A stretch of 64,000 nucleotides of DNA, taken from NCBI GenBank assembly GCA_035293765.1, contig DATGMF010000088.1, forward strand, positions 80,664 to 144,663, read 5' to 3'. Both the position numbers and the translations under genes were made by a program. Below, piece by piece: positions 1-8,940 of the stretch. The notes beneath the pieces are model-generated. The model made no database searches, was not told where the DNA came from, and saw nothing but the letters and a program-made list of their open reading frames with translations. Source of the stretch: DASRHT01 sp035293765. GTDB lineage: Bacteria > Chloroflexota > Ktedonobacteria > Ktedonobacterales > Ktedonobacteraceae. How positions within the stretch are numbered: the stretch's first letter is position 1; each line of letters begins with the position of its first letter.

Positions 1-211
1 TACCAGGCTTCAGCCCCATAATAACCATGATGATACCGAGCAATCCCTGTATGAGGGCCAGCACCGCCGTCACAATCAGAGCTATGCGCCAGGATGGATT
101 CATCGTGCGCTTCGTAAAAAAGAGGATGAAGCCCCATACGAAAGCAATCGTGGCGGCGGTTATGACTAGATAGACATTATACGAATGCAATGTAAGGATA
201 ACCTGTGTCAA
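1..211 (-). CDS. Partial small membrane protein (C-terminus beyond window)
   Basis: This reading frame runs off the left edge, so only the first 70 residues are visible. I start it at a TTG (209-211) because a GGAG ribosome-binding site lies about 8 nt upstream and no better start is in frame. The visible protein holds two hydrophobic segments (about residues 14-32 and 40-66) separated by a short basic loop (KRT), as expected for a small integral membrane protein. A histidine (H9) sits near the start of the first segment. I do not recognise a family. It is divergent from the lipoprotein gene at 395, and the 180-bp gap between them probably holds both promoters. Confidence 0.55.
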   Translation of the reverse strand, partial: MTQVILTLHSYNVYLVITAATIAFVWGFILFFTKRTMNPSWRIALIVTAVLALIQGLLGIIMVIMGLKPG

Positions 212-394
212 TGTGATTCTCCTTCAAGTCGCAATCCAGCGACATCTCTCTAGGGCGTTCTTTTTCGGCCTCGAAATTGCGGAATCTGTTCAGCCATACT
301 ATAGCGTGTGCGCACCCGAAAAACAAGCCAGGGAACTTTTGGCTGTCCTGTACGTCTTCTCTAGTAGAAACACGCGCCAGGAAAGGAGTAATCA

Positions 395-979
395 ATGGGC
401 CGTAAAGTTTCACCATCATGTTTTCTCTTCAGCAACTTGCTATTCAGACCGCCAACGCCGCTGTCGCGTCTAGCTGCGCTCAGACGGTCTGTAGTGAGTT
501 GCGTGCTGCTGGCTATCATTCTGGGGATTGGATTAGCTGCCTGTGGTTCCAATCAAGGAAGCGGAGGAACTGCCAGCGGGACGACCCCAACAGCAACAAC
601 GGGTTCAACCCCAACGACGCCATCATTGACCGGACAAAACTGTGGCTCGATCAATGTCAGTCCGCGTGGAACATTGCAAGATGCAGGGCTTTCGACAAAG
701 GCGGCTGACTGCTTCATCAAAGCATACCAGCAATGCCAATCAGCCTCGCTCATCTATCGCGTGGGCGGTATTGATACCACCACCGTGCGCACATTCACTA
801 TCGAGAAACAAGGGAGCAACTGCGTTATTAGCGATGCGGTACAGAATTTCGTTGTCCCACATCAGATAGGAGCGACAAAGAACTATACCTGTAACGGCGT
901 TGTACTGAGCAACAACCAGCTACACATCTCCGGTTGCGGGACAGATGGCACGGTCATCATCCCAGCCGCGAGCATGTAA
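395..979 (+). CDS. Secreted lipoprotein, unknown function
   Basis: The ATG is preceded by AAAGGAG at a good distance. The 194-residue product has a long N-terminal signal with a hydrophobic core ending in LAAC (about residues 47-50), a typical lipobox, so it should be lipidated on the cysteine and anchored outside the cytoplasmic membrane. A Ser/Thr/Gly/Pro-rich linker (about 52-78) follows. A compact C-terminal domain carries several cysteines (in CGSIN, CFIKAYQQC, NCVI, YTC, SGC) that could form disulfides. No catalytic motif is visible and I do not recognise the family. The signal peptide is longer than usual, so the true start could be a downstream codon. Confidence 0.75.
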   Translation: MGRKVSPSCFLFSNLLFRPPTPLSRLAALRRSVVSCVLLAIILGIGLAACGSNQGSGGTASGTTPTATTGSTPTTPSLTGQNCGSINVSPRGTLQDAGLSTKAADCFIKAYQQCQSASLIYRVGGIDTTTVRTFTIEKQGSNCVISDAVQNFVVPHQIGATKNYTCNGVVLSNNQLHISGCGTDGTVIIPAASM

Positions 980-1111
980 ATACATATAACCTTATCCGTT
1001 GCGTGCCATAGGGCTATCCCTCGCAGTTGCCCTACGGCACGTTGTCGGCATCGCAGGTAGACACAGGGCAGGCGCAAGGTACTGCCCCTACGGCAACATT
1101 GTCAGCACACC

Positions 1112-1137
1112 GGGCAGGGGCAAGCCCTGCCCCTACC
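1112..1137. repeat. Dispersed palindromic repeat, family A
   Basis: The core GGGCAGGG-GCAAG-CCCTGCCC is a perfect 8-bp stem followed by CTAC. The same 25-bp sequence recurs at 7931-7955, with an inverted copy beside it. Relatives with the frame GTAGGGGCA...TGCCCCTAC lie at 5985, 28267 and 63164. All lie between genes. Here it sits just past the end of galU and the lipoprotein gene, where it could also act as a bidirectional hairpin. Confidence 0.7.
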
Positions 1138-1152
1138 GGTTGTCCCCACAGG

Positions 1153-2022
1153 TTATTCTTCTTTGAGCGCCTCGCGCAGGTATTTACGGAGCGCGGGAGC
1201 GATATTGGGACGTTGCAGGGCGTGGGCGATAGAAGTGGTGAGCAGACCAAGAGGAGTGCCCGTATCATAGCGTTTACCGGTAAAATGGATGCCGTAGCAA
1301 TGACCGGCCTGAGCCTGCATCTCAATCGCGTCCGTGAGCTGAATCTCCCCTCCGCGACCTTTCGGAGTTTTCTCGATCAGTGCAAAAATATCTGGCGTCA
1401 GGATATAACGCCCGGCAATTGCCAGATCGGAAGGGGCTTCTTCGGGCGACGGCTTCTCAACCAGGTTCGATACTTGAAATACCTCGGGGACAAGCTCTTT
1501 CACCGCCACAATGCCATAGGAAGAAACTTCGTCCTCTGATACACTAAAAAGTGTCAGGACAGAGCCGTTATACTGTTCGTACACCTCCATCAGGCGTGGC
1601 AGGCAGGGAGTTTCTTTCGCCATAAATTCATCGCCCAGCATCACCGCAAACGGCTCGTCTCCCACCAGATTTTTCGCGCATAAAACTGCGTGTCCCAGCC
1701 CCAACGGCTCGATCTGTCGCACGGTCGCGTAGCTTGCCATTGACTGAAGCTTGCGCAGGTCCTCTAATTCCTTCAGCTTTTTCCTTTGCTGTAACGTTTG
1801 CTCCAGCTCAGGAAAACTATCAAAATGATCCTCGATAGCGCGTTTGCTGCGACTGATCACAAAAATAATTTCCTCTATTCCTGCCGCAACGGCCTCCTCC
1901 ACGATATATTGCAAGATTGGCTTATCGACAATGGGCAGCAGTTCTTTGGGTACGACTTTGGTGGCTGGCAACATACGGGTACCCAGGCCCGCTACCGGCA
2001 AAACAGCTTTGCGAATACGCAT
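1153..2022 (-). CDS. galU: UTP--glucose-1-phosphate uridylyltransferase
   Basis: GalU makes UDP-glucose from UTP and glucose-1-phosphate in the cytoplasm, supplying glycans and envelope polymers. The 289-residue protein begins MRIRKAVLPVAGLGTRMLPATK, the family's nucleotide-binding loop (G-x-G-T-R), followed by the PKELLPIVDKP segment. It also shows LGLGHAVLCA, the LGDE acidic motif, VEKP and GEIQLTDA, all conserved in bacterial GalU, and its length is normal. I use the ATG at 2022 and not an upstream codon because AGGAGGATCG lies directly before it and the conserved N-terminus starts there. It stands alone on the minus strand and no operon partner is visible. Confidence 0.95.
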   Translation of the reverse strand: MRIRKAVLPVAGLGTRMLPATKVVPKELLPIVDKPILQYIVEEAVAAGIEEIIFVISRSKRAIEDHFDSFPELEQTLQQRKKLKELEDLRKLQSMASYATVRQIEPLGLGHAVLCAKNLVGDEPFAVMLGDEFMAKETPCLPRLMEVYEQYNGSVLTLFSVSEDEVSSYGIVAVKELVPEVFQVSNLVEKPSPEEAPSDLAIAGRYILTPDIFALIEKTPKGRGGEIQLTDAIEMQAQAGHCYGIHFTGKRYDTGTPLGLLTTSIAHALQRPNIAPALRKYLREALKEE

Positions 2023-2313
2023 CGATCCTCCTAGTGCATTTTCTCTTGACATCTTCGAGTGTTATGCTATGCTTCTCCTCAAGAGGGGCTGCGGGAGCTG
2101 ATAGCTATCACGATCCGCTTGAGGATACTGAAAAAAAAGAAAAACGACAGGAAGTGGCACCCTCTCCACTTCTACAACTACATTACCATTGTAATGCTAT
2201 TCACTACTGTGGGTCAATGAAAAACGGGCAATAAAGCCGTTGAAAGCCAGCTCCTGCGTCGCGGTACGTTCAACGCTGTTGTTTACACGTTCGCAGGGAG
2301 ATATTTGCTTCAC

Positions 2314-3414
2314 TTACTCTGTGGGGTTCGCCAGAGGGAGGGTAAAAGTAAAGGTGCTGCCCTGGCCGACAATGCTCTCGGCCATAATGCGACCGCCGTG
2401 CGCCTGCACCACCTGTCGGGCAATCGCCAATCCCAGGCCTGTTCCGCCCTTCACCGGACCAATATGGTCAGCTTTGGAGCGCGCGCGGTCCGTTTTATAG
2501 AAGCGTTCAAAGATGCGCGCCAGATCACGCTCATTGATGCCAATGCCGGTATCGCGCACAAAAAAGCTCTGGACCTGCTGCTCCGCCTGGAGCGCGGTCC
2601 CGATGATGATTGTGCCGCCGGAAGGGGTAAACTTGATGGCATTATGCACCAGGTTTAAGAGCACGCGTGCTATCTGCTTGCTATCGACAGGAACCATGAC
2701 CTGTCCATCCTGAATATCGGTCGCCAGCCCGACGCGGTGACGTTGAGCCAGAGGCAGCATCCGCGCCATCACTTCGCGCACCAGCCGTTCCGCCGCTACA
2801 GGTTCGATGGTCATGGGAAGCTGGCCCGACTCGATCCGCGAAAGCTCCAGCAGTTCCGAGACCAGATCGGAGAGATACTGTACCTCGTTCTCGATCTTCT
2901 CCACAAATTCTTGAGCCTTATCGGGGTCTGTATCAATCACGTCCTCCAGCGTCTCAGCCATCAGCCGCACGGAGGTCAGGGGAGTGCGCAACTCGTGTGA
3001 GATGTTGGCAATGAAGTCGCGCTGCACCCGTTCCAGGCGAGGCTCAGCCATATCTTCCATCATGACGGCAAAATACTGGTACGTGGAGGATTTTTTCGGT
3101 GCGTTGACCTCCGTCTGGGCAAGGGGAACGACGCGCACATACCAGAGATGCTCCGGTCCGCCGCGATCATACAGCCCATTGCGCGCTTCTCCGAACTCAA
3201 TGCTCTCGCGCGCAAGCTGTACAATGGCGGGATCGCGCACGGCCTGATCAAATGTGAGAGGCTTATCAGCACCTACCAGATCGTCTGAAAGCTGCGCAAA
3301 CTGATTATAATAAATCACGTTCAAGGAACGATCAATGACAAACGCTGGCATGGGAACAGCTTCGAGCAGCCCCTTGAAGAGTCGCTGGTAGTTCACAGGC
3401 TGCTTGCCGGTCAA
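2314..3414 (-). CDS. PAS-domain sensor histidine kinase, cytoplasmic
   Basis: This 366-residue protein resembles the kinase core of PhoR/ResE-type sensors. A PAS domain (about 10-125, starting FKGLLEAVPMPAFVID) is followed by the H-box NISHELRTPL with phospho-acceptor His140, an N-box (NLVHNAIKF), the G1 box DTGIGI, an F-region (IFERFYK) and the G2 box GTGLGLAI, so all catalytic elements are present. There is no transmembrane segment, so it should sense an internal or membrane-proximal cue. The start is TTG, the first start codon after an in-frame stop. It has no adjacent response regulator, so its partner must lie elsewhere. Confidence 0.9.
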   Translation of the reverse strand: MTGKQPVNYQRLFKGLLEAVPMPAFVIDRSLNVIYYNQFAQLSDDLVGADKPLTFDQAVRDPAIVQLARESIEFGEARNGLYDRGGPEHLWYVRVVPLAQTEVNAPKKSSTYQYFAVMMEDMAEPRLERVQRDFIANISHELRTPLTSVRLMAETLEDVIDTDPDKAQEFVEKIENEVQYLSDLVSELLELSRIESGQLPMTIEPVAAERLVREVMARMLPLAQRHRVGLATDIQDGQVMVPVDSKQIARVLLNLVHNAIKFTPSGGTIIIGTALQAEQQVQSFFVRDTGIGINERDLARIFERFYKTDRARSKADHIGPVKGGTGLGLAIARQVVQAHGGRIMAESIVGQGSTFTFTLPLANPTE

Positions 3415-3486
3415 ATCACATCACCATCCTTAGCACGATACACATACTTGGAAATAACATGCTAGAACATTCCATCTAAAATCCAT

Positions 3487-3518
3487 AAAAAACCGCCCAG
3501 GAAGCTAATTCCTGAGCG
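3487..3518 (-). terminator. Rho-independent terminator after tRNA-Asn
   Basis: Read on the minus strand, a 10-bp stem (CGCTCAGGAA / TTCCTGGGCG, one G-U pair) with a 5-nt loop is followed by G and six Ts. It lies 8 nt beyond the 3' end of the tRNA-Asn gene. Confidence 0.9.
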
Positions 3519-3525
3519 ATTCCGG

Positions 3526-3597
3526 CTCCTCGAACAGGATTCGAACCTGTAACCTACCGGTTAACAGCCGGCCGCTCTACCGTTGAGCTATCGAGGA
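3526..3597 (-). tRNA. tRNA-Asn (anticodon GTT)
   Basis: The minus strand folds as a cloverleaf. The acceptor stem is TCCTCGA/TCGAGGA, the D-stem GCTC/GAGC, the anticodon loop CTGTTAA with anticodon GTT, and the T-arm ACAGG-TTCGAAT-CCTGT. The discriminator is G and a CCA end is not encoded. A terminator follows immediately. Confidence 0.97.
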
Positions 3598-3754
3598 AGA
3601 CGCTGTTCGTCCTGCGAACATATGCAGTATATACCAATCGCGAACCTTCGTCAATACTTTGATCGGCCTTTTTTGACGAAACTTTGCAATATATGGAAAA
3701 TTCATTGCAAGCGCCGCCCTTTCCAGCACGCACAAAGCCAGAAGGGCCGGAACG

Positions 3755-5689
3755 CTATACCCCCAGACGACCGACCAGCAACAGCGTTATGGCGAAGAAG
3801 ACGCTCAGGCTGACAACTGCAATCACAGGGTCGAGCAATGGCGCGGTTATCAGGCTGCCACGCAAGCGCAACCCCTGCAAGAGATGCGGCAACACCAGTC
3901 CGCAGATCGAGGCTATGAGCAGGGTCAGACCGAATGCCAGCCCGATTGCCACGCTCAACAGCCCCGAGCGGAATAGCAGCCAGACGAGTACTCCCACCAG
4001 AATGCTGGTGAGGATGCCGCCCACGGTGCCCAGTCGTAGCTCATGGAAGAAGCCTTGCCAGAAATCTCGCCCGTGACGGGTGCGCAAACGCCAGCCCATA
4101 ATGCCCAGCGATTGCCCGCCCGCGCTGCCACTGGTCAGCAGCAACATTGGCATCAGACTGATCATGCCGTTTAAAGCCAGCCGAGAGTGCAAGCCGGGGA
4201 CGACGCCAACTAGCTGGACCAGGGCGGTATTGGCAGAAAGTACCGGGCCAAAAACCTGATAGATGACCAGAGCCAGAATAAAACCGGCCAGGACGTTAAC
4301 CCAGAGCCAGGCGGAACGCTGCATGGTAGTTCGAAAGGAGAAGCCTTCCTTTTCTTCGGCCTCCTCGACATCGGCTCCGGCAATTTCCGAGAAATCTTCC
4401 GCCTGCTCTTCATGAATGACATCAATCACGTCATCAACCGTCACCAGCCCCACCAGGCGGTTGTCAGCGTCAACAACCGGCGCGCCCAGCAGGTCGTAGC
4501 GGGCAATAATGCGAGCAACTTCTTCCTGGTCGGCATCGCTGCGCACCGTAATCACATCCCTGTCCATCAGATCGCCCAGACGGGTTGCTGGTTCAGCCGT
4601 TACCAGTTGGCGCAGCGAGACTACCCCCATCAGGTGACGTTCCTCGTCGATGATGTAGAGGTAGTAGATCATCTCCAGGTGGGCGGAATGCTGGCGCAGG
4701 TAAGTCAGAGCATCCTCGACCGTCGCATCCTGTGGCAGCGCCAGCACTTCAGTGGTCATAATGCCACCGGCAGTCTCCGCGCCGTAACGCAAGAGCTCGC
4801 GAATAGGCCGCGACTCTTCCACGGGCATCAGATTGAGCAGTTGCTCAGCCTGCGTACGCGGAATTTCGGCCAGAATATCGGCGGCATCGTCGGGCGCGAG
4901 CTGCTCAAGCAGCTCGGAGGCGCGTTCGGGCTCAAGCTCGTTGAGCAGCTCAGATTGGAGCGGATGCTCAATTTCGTTGAAGGCATCCGCCGCCGTCTCT
5001 GTGTCAAGCCGCTCCAGCATAGCCCCGGCCTCTTCAACGTCGAGCTGCTCCAGAATATCAGCGATATCGGCAGGGTGTAGATCGGCCAGTTTGGTATGAC
5101 TCACGTTGAGCTGCACCTGTGGTACTATGCCCCCGCCAGCAACCGCAGCACCCGCCATAGCAGGCGCTAACTGACCCGTGGTTCGTACCATGCGCACCGG
5201 CTCGACATAATTCCAGGTAATGATCCTTTCTGGCACCCGCAGCGGCGTCACACGGCTCACCGCTTCAACCACAGGCAGCCAGCCGAGACGGCGCAGCAGC
5301 CCGCTCGTACCAATATCAACGCCTACCAGTCGAGCTGTCTTTTTAATTTGAGCCAGCTTGAGATCATTGACCTTTACCACCCGAAACCCCTGCGTATCAA
5401 CAATCTGCGTATCAAGAATATCACGTTTTAGTAATAACTCATCATCATGAGGCTCATAAGAAGCAATTTGCGACTGACTTACCGTAAGATGAATTTGTGG
5501 CTCTTCTATACTATGCACCTGAAACCAGGGAATAAACAGGCTATTAGAGCTTAGTGAAGGCTGCACTACAAGCGCGGTCACTACAGGAAAAATCTCGTTC
5601 AGCTCGACGCAAACATCCTTCAGGGTGCCGATGCGGCGATTCTCGTTGTCATAAACGCTCCGGCGGAGCAACGCGCTCAAGAAGATCAT
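3755..5689 (-). CDS. mgtE: MgtE-family Mg2+ transporter with N-terminal PRC-barrel
   Basis: MgtE proteins are Mg2+ channels gated by their cytoplasmic N and CBS domains. This 644-residue version is longer than the usual ~450. Residues about 1-170 look like one or two PRC-barrel units (MIFLSALLRRSVYDNENRRIGT... and RDILDTQIVDTQGFRVVKV). Then come the MgtE N domain of helical repeats (about 200-300), two CBS domains (about 305-435, with DRDVITVRSD and GLVTVDDVIDVIHEEQAEDF) and a five-helix membrane domain with TSGSAGGQS and the PLLDPVI segment. The start is supported by AAGGTGG upstream. The PRC addition may tether or gate the channel, which is inference. Inverted DnaA boxes lie just upstream. 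Confidence 0.93.
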   Translation of the reverse strand: MIFLSALLRRSVYDNENRRIGTLKDVCVELNEIFPVVTALVVQPSLSSNSLFIPWFQVHSIEEPQIHLTVSQSQIASYEPHDDELLLKRDILDTQIVDTQGFRVVKVNDLKLAQIKKTARLVGVDIGTSGLLRRLGWLPVVEAVSRVTPLRVPERIITWNYVEPVRMVRTTGQLAPAMAGAAVAGGGIVPQVQLNVSHTKLADLHPADIADILEQLDVEEAGAMLERLDTETAADAFNEIEHPLQSELLNELEPERASELLEQLAPDDAADILAEIPRTQAEQLLNLMPVEESRPIRELLRYGAETAGGIMTTEVLALPQDATVEDALTYLRQHSAHLEMIYYLYIIDEERHLMGVVSLRQLVTAEPATRLGDLMDRDVITVRSDADQEEVARIIARYDLLGAPVVDADNRLVGLVTVDDVIDVIHEEQAEDFSEIAGADVEEAEEKEGFSFRTTMQRSAWLWVNVLAGFILALVIYQVFGPVLSANTALVQLVGVVPGLHSRLALNGMISLMPMLLLTSGSAGGQSLGIMGWRLRTRHGRDFWQGFFHELRLGTVGGILTSILVGVLVWLLFRSGLLSVAIGLAFGLTLLIASICGLVLPHLLQGLRLRGSLITAPLLDPVIAVVSLSVFFAITLLLVGRLGV

Positions 5690-6477
5690 AGGTACACCAC
5701 CTTTCTAAGTAGAGTAATCCACGCACTTATCCACAAAACATGTGCATAAGTGGAAAAAACCGTCCATCTGCGTAACCGCCGTTACAAGACGCATTGCATT
5801 ATAGCAAAATGCAGAATCCTATAAGGACAGATGCATCTCGCTACTGATGCAAATTTACGCAGGGGACGCTGCTAGACGCAGGAAAGGATCACTGGCGAAC
5901 GGGGTGTTCTTACTCGACGTTATCGTGCTTATGGGGTAACGCACACTCATCGAGCAAGGTGGTGGCACTTCGATTCCGCGTTCCGTAGGGGCAATCCCTT
6001 GCGGTTGCCCCCTCGCTCCCCGATTGATCGTGGGAGACGCGGCAGCGCGTTGGAACGCGAAACGTTTCAAGGCACGCAATGCACCGAAGCTGCATCAATA
6101 TCAGGAAGAGGCACCCATACCCGATGAGGAGAAGAACAATCCAGAAAGCAGGCACGTTTTCATCACATACCTACTATGACTAGGGCCAGCGTCCATGTCC
6201 CTCACCTCCTTTACCCAGGCATTTGCAGCGATCTTCAGCGGCGACACCATCGGCGGCATCTCAAACCCATACTGAAGCATAACTACAACCGTGGGTTACA
6301 AAAACATGCTCTTTTAAAGAGTATAGCACGAGGCTGAACATTCGACAAGGGACATAGTGTATCTGGTACCACTTACTCATTCGCCCCGGTGTATCCCTCG
6401 CTTTGCACTTACCGTACCAAAAAAGTAGGGTGAGGTCAGTCATAAGGTGCCCTACCCCTTGTGAGCTCGACCACATC
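5690..6477. other. Gene-free stretch with composite repeat
   Basis: Besides the DnaA-box pair I see no convincing gene here. Positions 5985-6040 hold a family A repeat (GTAGGGGCAATCCCTTGCGG onward to TGCCCCC) directly followed by a family B unit (GCTCCCCGATTGATCGTGGG). A short minus-strand frame starting at a GTG near 6155 encodes one hydrophobic helix but has a weak ribosome site and runs into the repeat. The rest shows no conserved structure that I can identify. Confidence 0.5.
5727..5749. promoter_or_regulatory. Pair of inverted DnaA boxes upstream of mgtE
   Basis: A perfect consensus DnaA box TTATCCACA (5727-5735) faces an inverted TTATGCACA (complement at 5741-5749) 5 bp away. Together they form a near-palindrome about 40 bp before the mgtE start. 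It could bind DnaA as a regulator or titration site. One pair can also occur by chance. Confidence 0.4.
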
Positions 6478-7173
6478 CTATCCCTGTGGCAAGAGGGGCA
6501 GGATTTTTCGCTTGAGGAGCTCCGTGATCTGCTCAACCGGCAGGGTCGCATCAATCACCTGAAATTCGTACGGCTCAATCATCTTCTCAAATTCGGCGAG
6601 CAGGCGCGTCTGGTAATTCACAAAACTCTCGTAGAGATCGGCCCCCAGACGTAAATCCATGCCTGACTCCCAATAGTCGAAGCCGCCGCGTTGCAGGACG
6701 CGAGGAATGAGCTCCTTCAGGCCAATTTTCAGGTAAAAGATGGCGTCTGGCTTCAACGCCAGCCCATACGTGGATTTTAGCCATTGTGGATCAGCGTCAC
6801 GCACCAGCGCGCGCGCTATCAGCGAGTAGATGTAACGGTCGGTCAGCACAATAAAACCCGCGCGTAATGCGGGCAGGACCTCGCTCTCAAAACGGTCTAC
6901 GAAATCGGTGGCATAGAATAAATTCAATGTAACAGGGCCGAGTGTATTCCCCTCTTTGGCTCGCTTGAGGCCATTGCCGATCAGAACGGAGCCGGTCATC
7001 TCGGTTTCAATCACGGCGTAACCAATACTTTCGAGCCACGGGCGCAAAAGATTCAATTGCGTTGAACGGCCAACGCCGTCGGTCCCTTCAATTACAATCA
7101 AACGACCCGGCAACACTTCGTCACGTTCTTGCAAGCCAATAGCGTCAATGCCATAAAATTCTAGTTTCGTCAT
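6478..7173 (-). CDS. Thymidylate-kinase-like protein with altered Walker A lysine
   Basis: The protein resembles bacterial dTMP kinases (P-loop enzymes that phosphorylate dTMP to dTDP). It has RLIVIEGTDGVGRSTQ near the N-terminus, a DRYIYS motif and a GLALKPDAIFYLKI segment. However, the P-loop reads G-x-x-x-x-G-R-S-T: the lysine that normally contacts the phosphates is arginine (R36). It is the second gene of a tandem pair with the one at 7207-7911 and is clearly a paralogue (both share YYESGMDL/YWESGMDL-type blocks). The start at 7173 is chosen for GGGGGAAG directly upstream; an ATG six codons earlier is possible. It may be a weak, regulatory or re-specialised kinase. Confidence 0.82.
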   Translation of the reverse strand: MTKLEFYGIDAIGLQERDEVLPGRLIVIEGTDGVGRSTQLNLLRPWLESIGYAVIETEMTGSVLIGNGLKRAKEGNTLGPVTLNLFYATDFVDRFESEVLPALRAGFIVLTDRYIYSLIARALVRDADPQWLKSTYGLALKPDAIFYLKIGLKELIPRVLQRGGFDYWESGMDLRLGADLYESFVNYQTRLLAEFEKMIEPYEFQVIDATLPVEQITELLKRKILPLLPQG

Positions 7174-7206
7174 CGCTTCCCCCACAATCATGCCGATGGA
7201 GATACA

Positions 7207-7911
7207 TCATACAGCCTGAGTGAAATCGTGATGTGTTGAGTTCAGGCGGCGCACACCATGCAGATGAGGGCGCACGAGCTGGCGCATGCGGCGCTGCTGC
7301 TCCTGAATCGGCAGGGTCGCATCCATCACCGTCAATCCCCATTCGTCGATCATCGACTCGTACTCGTCCACGATACGCTGCTGAAAGAGCTTGAAGCTCT
7401 CATGAGGATCATGGCTGAGCCCGAGGTCCATGCCCGATTCATAATACTTGAGTTCGCTGCGACCGGTGAGAATGCGGCTCAACGAAACATCCAGCGGGAC
7501 GCGGAAGTAGAAGGCCATCGTTGGTTTGACCGCAAACTGATAGAGCTCGCGCACCCATTGGCGATCAACGCCACGAGCAGCGTCACGGGCAAACGCTGTA
7601 TAGATGTAGCGGTCCGCCAGGACGATAGCTCCGGCCTTTAAGGGGGGAATAATATCGTGCTCGGTACGATCAGCAAAGTCGGTGGCATGGATCAGGCTGA
7701 AAGTAGTGGGAGTCAGCAGTTGTTTTTTCTTACCCCGGCTGGTCGTCTTCTTAACGAGAGGAGAGGAGTTCCACTCGCTGAAAAATACCGTGTAGCCTTC
7801 GCTAATCAGCCATTGGCGCAGCAGGGCGATCTGCGTGCTTTTGCCAGAGCCATCGACCCCCTCCACAATAAAGAGCCGCCCGGGATACTGATGCAATCCA
7901 TATGTTTCCAT
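7207..7911 (-). CDS. Thymidylate-kinase-like protein
   Basis: This 234-residue protein has a canonical P-loop, FIVEGVDGSGKSTQ (Lys24), then THATDFADR-like and LADRYIYTAFARDAARG blocks that correspond to the DRY/substrate-binding region of dTMP kinase, and a FAVKPTMAFYFRV strand. The length is close to normal Tmk (about 210). The usual Tmk LID sequence is not obvious and the C-terminal half (ESGMDLGLSHDPHESFKLFQQRI) is shared mainly with its neighbour, so the true substrate could be another nucleotide. AAGGACTC precedes the ATG. The downstream paralogue begins about 33 nt after its stop, so the two are probably co-transcribed. Confidence 0.85.
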   Translation of the reverse strand: METYGLHQYPGRLFIVEGVDGSGKSTQIALLRQWLISEGYTVFFSEWNSSPLVKKTTSRGKKKQLLTPTTFSLIHATDFADRTEHDIIPPLKAGAIVLADRYIYTAFARDAARGVDRQWVRELYQFAVKPTMAFYFRVPLDVSLSRILTGRSELKYYESGMDLGLSHDPHESFKLFQQRIVDEYESMIDEWGLTVMDATLPIQEQQRRMRQLVRPHLHGVRRLNSTHHDFTQAV

Positions 7912-7929
7912 AATGAGTCCTTCGCTAGC

Positions 7930-7989
7930 AGGGCAGGGGCAAGCCCTGCCCCTACAGGCTACGGTAGGGACCGGGCTTGCCCCTGCCCC
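7930..7989. repeat. Paired inverted copies of repeat family A
   Basis: GGGCAGGGGCAAGCCCTGCC at 7931 is identical to the copy at 1112. About 20 bp later the complement (GGGCTTGCCCCTGCCCC) appears in the opposite orientation, so the whole unit can fold into a large hairpin. It occupies the divergent spacer between the kinase pair and the hydrolase gene. The rest of 7912-8276 shows no gene. Confidence 0.7.
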
Positions 7990-8276
7990 AATGTCATAGG
8001 GTTACGTAACATAACGTACAACCGGTGATATAGCATTGATTATGCTTTGGTTTATCGCTCTATGTCAAGACACGTTTTTCGAACGGGAATAGATGTACAG
8101 CTAACGCCATCTCTTATAAATCATATCCATTGATCACCGTTTTTTCAATCAAGCGCCCTCTCACGAATAGATAACTTTTCCTTACAAAATGTGATAGTAT
8201 CTTAATTATGTGACAGCCATAGTATAAAAGTAGCAGCATAGCCAATCCGTAGAGGAATAAGAACAGGAAGAACATC

Positions 8277-8924
8277 ATGGGAAGCAATCGTGTATTGCAC
8301 ATCAATATACCTACCCCCCAGGGGCACCTGGAGGGGATTCTCAAGCCGGAAGAGGAGGGTTCACAGCCCCGATACGCTGGCCTTGTCTGTCACCCGCATC
8401 CACTCTACGGAGGAACGATGCATAATAAGGTTGTCTTTAAGGTCGCACAAACGCTGCAATCCATGAATATTCCGACACTGCGCTTCAATTTTCGCGGCGT
8501 CGGCCATAGCAGCGGTACATATGATGAGGGGCGCGGAGAGATGGATGATGTGCGTTACTCGTTGGAGTTTCTAAGCCGTCACTACCCCAGCGTACCTGTG
8601 ATCCTCGGCGGCTTCTCCTTCGGCTCTTACGTCGGGCTAAGGGTCGCGGCTGTCGATGATCGCGTCCAGGCTATGATCGGTCTTGGCGTTCCCGCTCGCA
8701 TGTTTGATCTGGAGACCCTTCAAGGCTGCCATAAGCCTAAACTGTTCATCCACGGCACAGACGATGAACTGGCTCCGTATGAGCTGGCGCGCAAATGGTT
8801 TGAACAGTTGCCTGCCCCTAAAAGCATGGTCGCCGTCCCCGGAGCCGACCACTTTTTCCAGGGACATCTTGATGAGGTACAGGCTATCATCATTAATTTC
8901 GTACGCACTTTGAAGAATATTTGA
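8277..8924 (+). CDS. Alpha/beta-hydrolase (COG2945-like)
   Basis: A cytoplasmic serine hydrolase of 215 residues with no signal peptide. The nucleophile elbow GGFSFGSYVG gives the likely catalytic serine. The acid is in HGTDDELAP and the histidine in GADHFFQG. The oxyanion region HPHPLYGGTMHNKV and the RFNFRGVGHSSG block are typical of the small dienelactone-hydrolase-like COG2945 group. The natural substrate is unknown. The start follows an AGGAAGAACATC ribosome site. The next gene, a broken prolyl oligopeptidase, begins 17 nt later, so they were probably one transcription unit. Confidence 0.88.
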   Translation: MGSNRVLHINIPTPQGHLEGILKPEEEGSQPRYAGLVCHPHPLYGGTMHNKVVFKVAQTLQSMNIPTLRFNFRGVGHSSGTYDEGRGEMDDVRYSLEFLSRHYPSVPVILGGFSFGSYVGLRVAAVDDRVQAMIGLGVPARMFDLETLQGCHKPKLFIHGTDDELAPYELARKWFEQLPAPKSMVAVPGADHFFQGHLDEVQAIIINFVRTLKNI

Positions 8925-8940
8925 CGATGAGGTAGATCAA

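Noticed and set aside
1027..1539. 170-codon plus-strand frame over galU
   Set aside because: It starts in a dispersed repeat and runs antisense to galU.
5910..6155. 81-codon minus-strand frame with one hydrophobic helix
   Set aside because: GTG start with poor ribosome site, and its C-terminal third is a dispersed repeat; likely chance.
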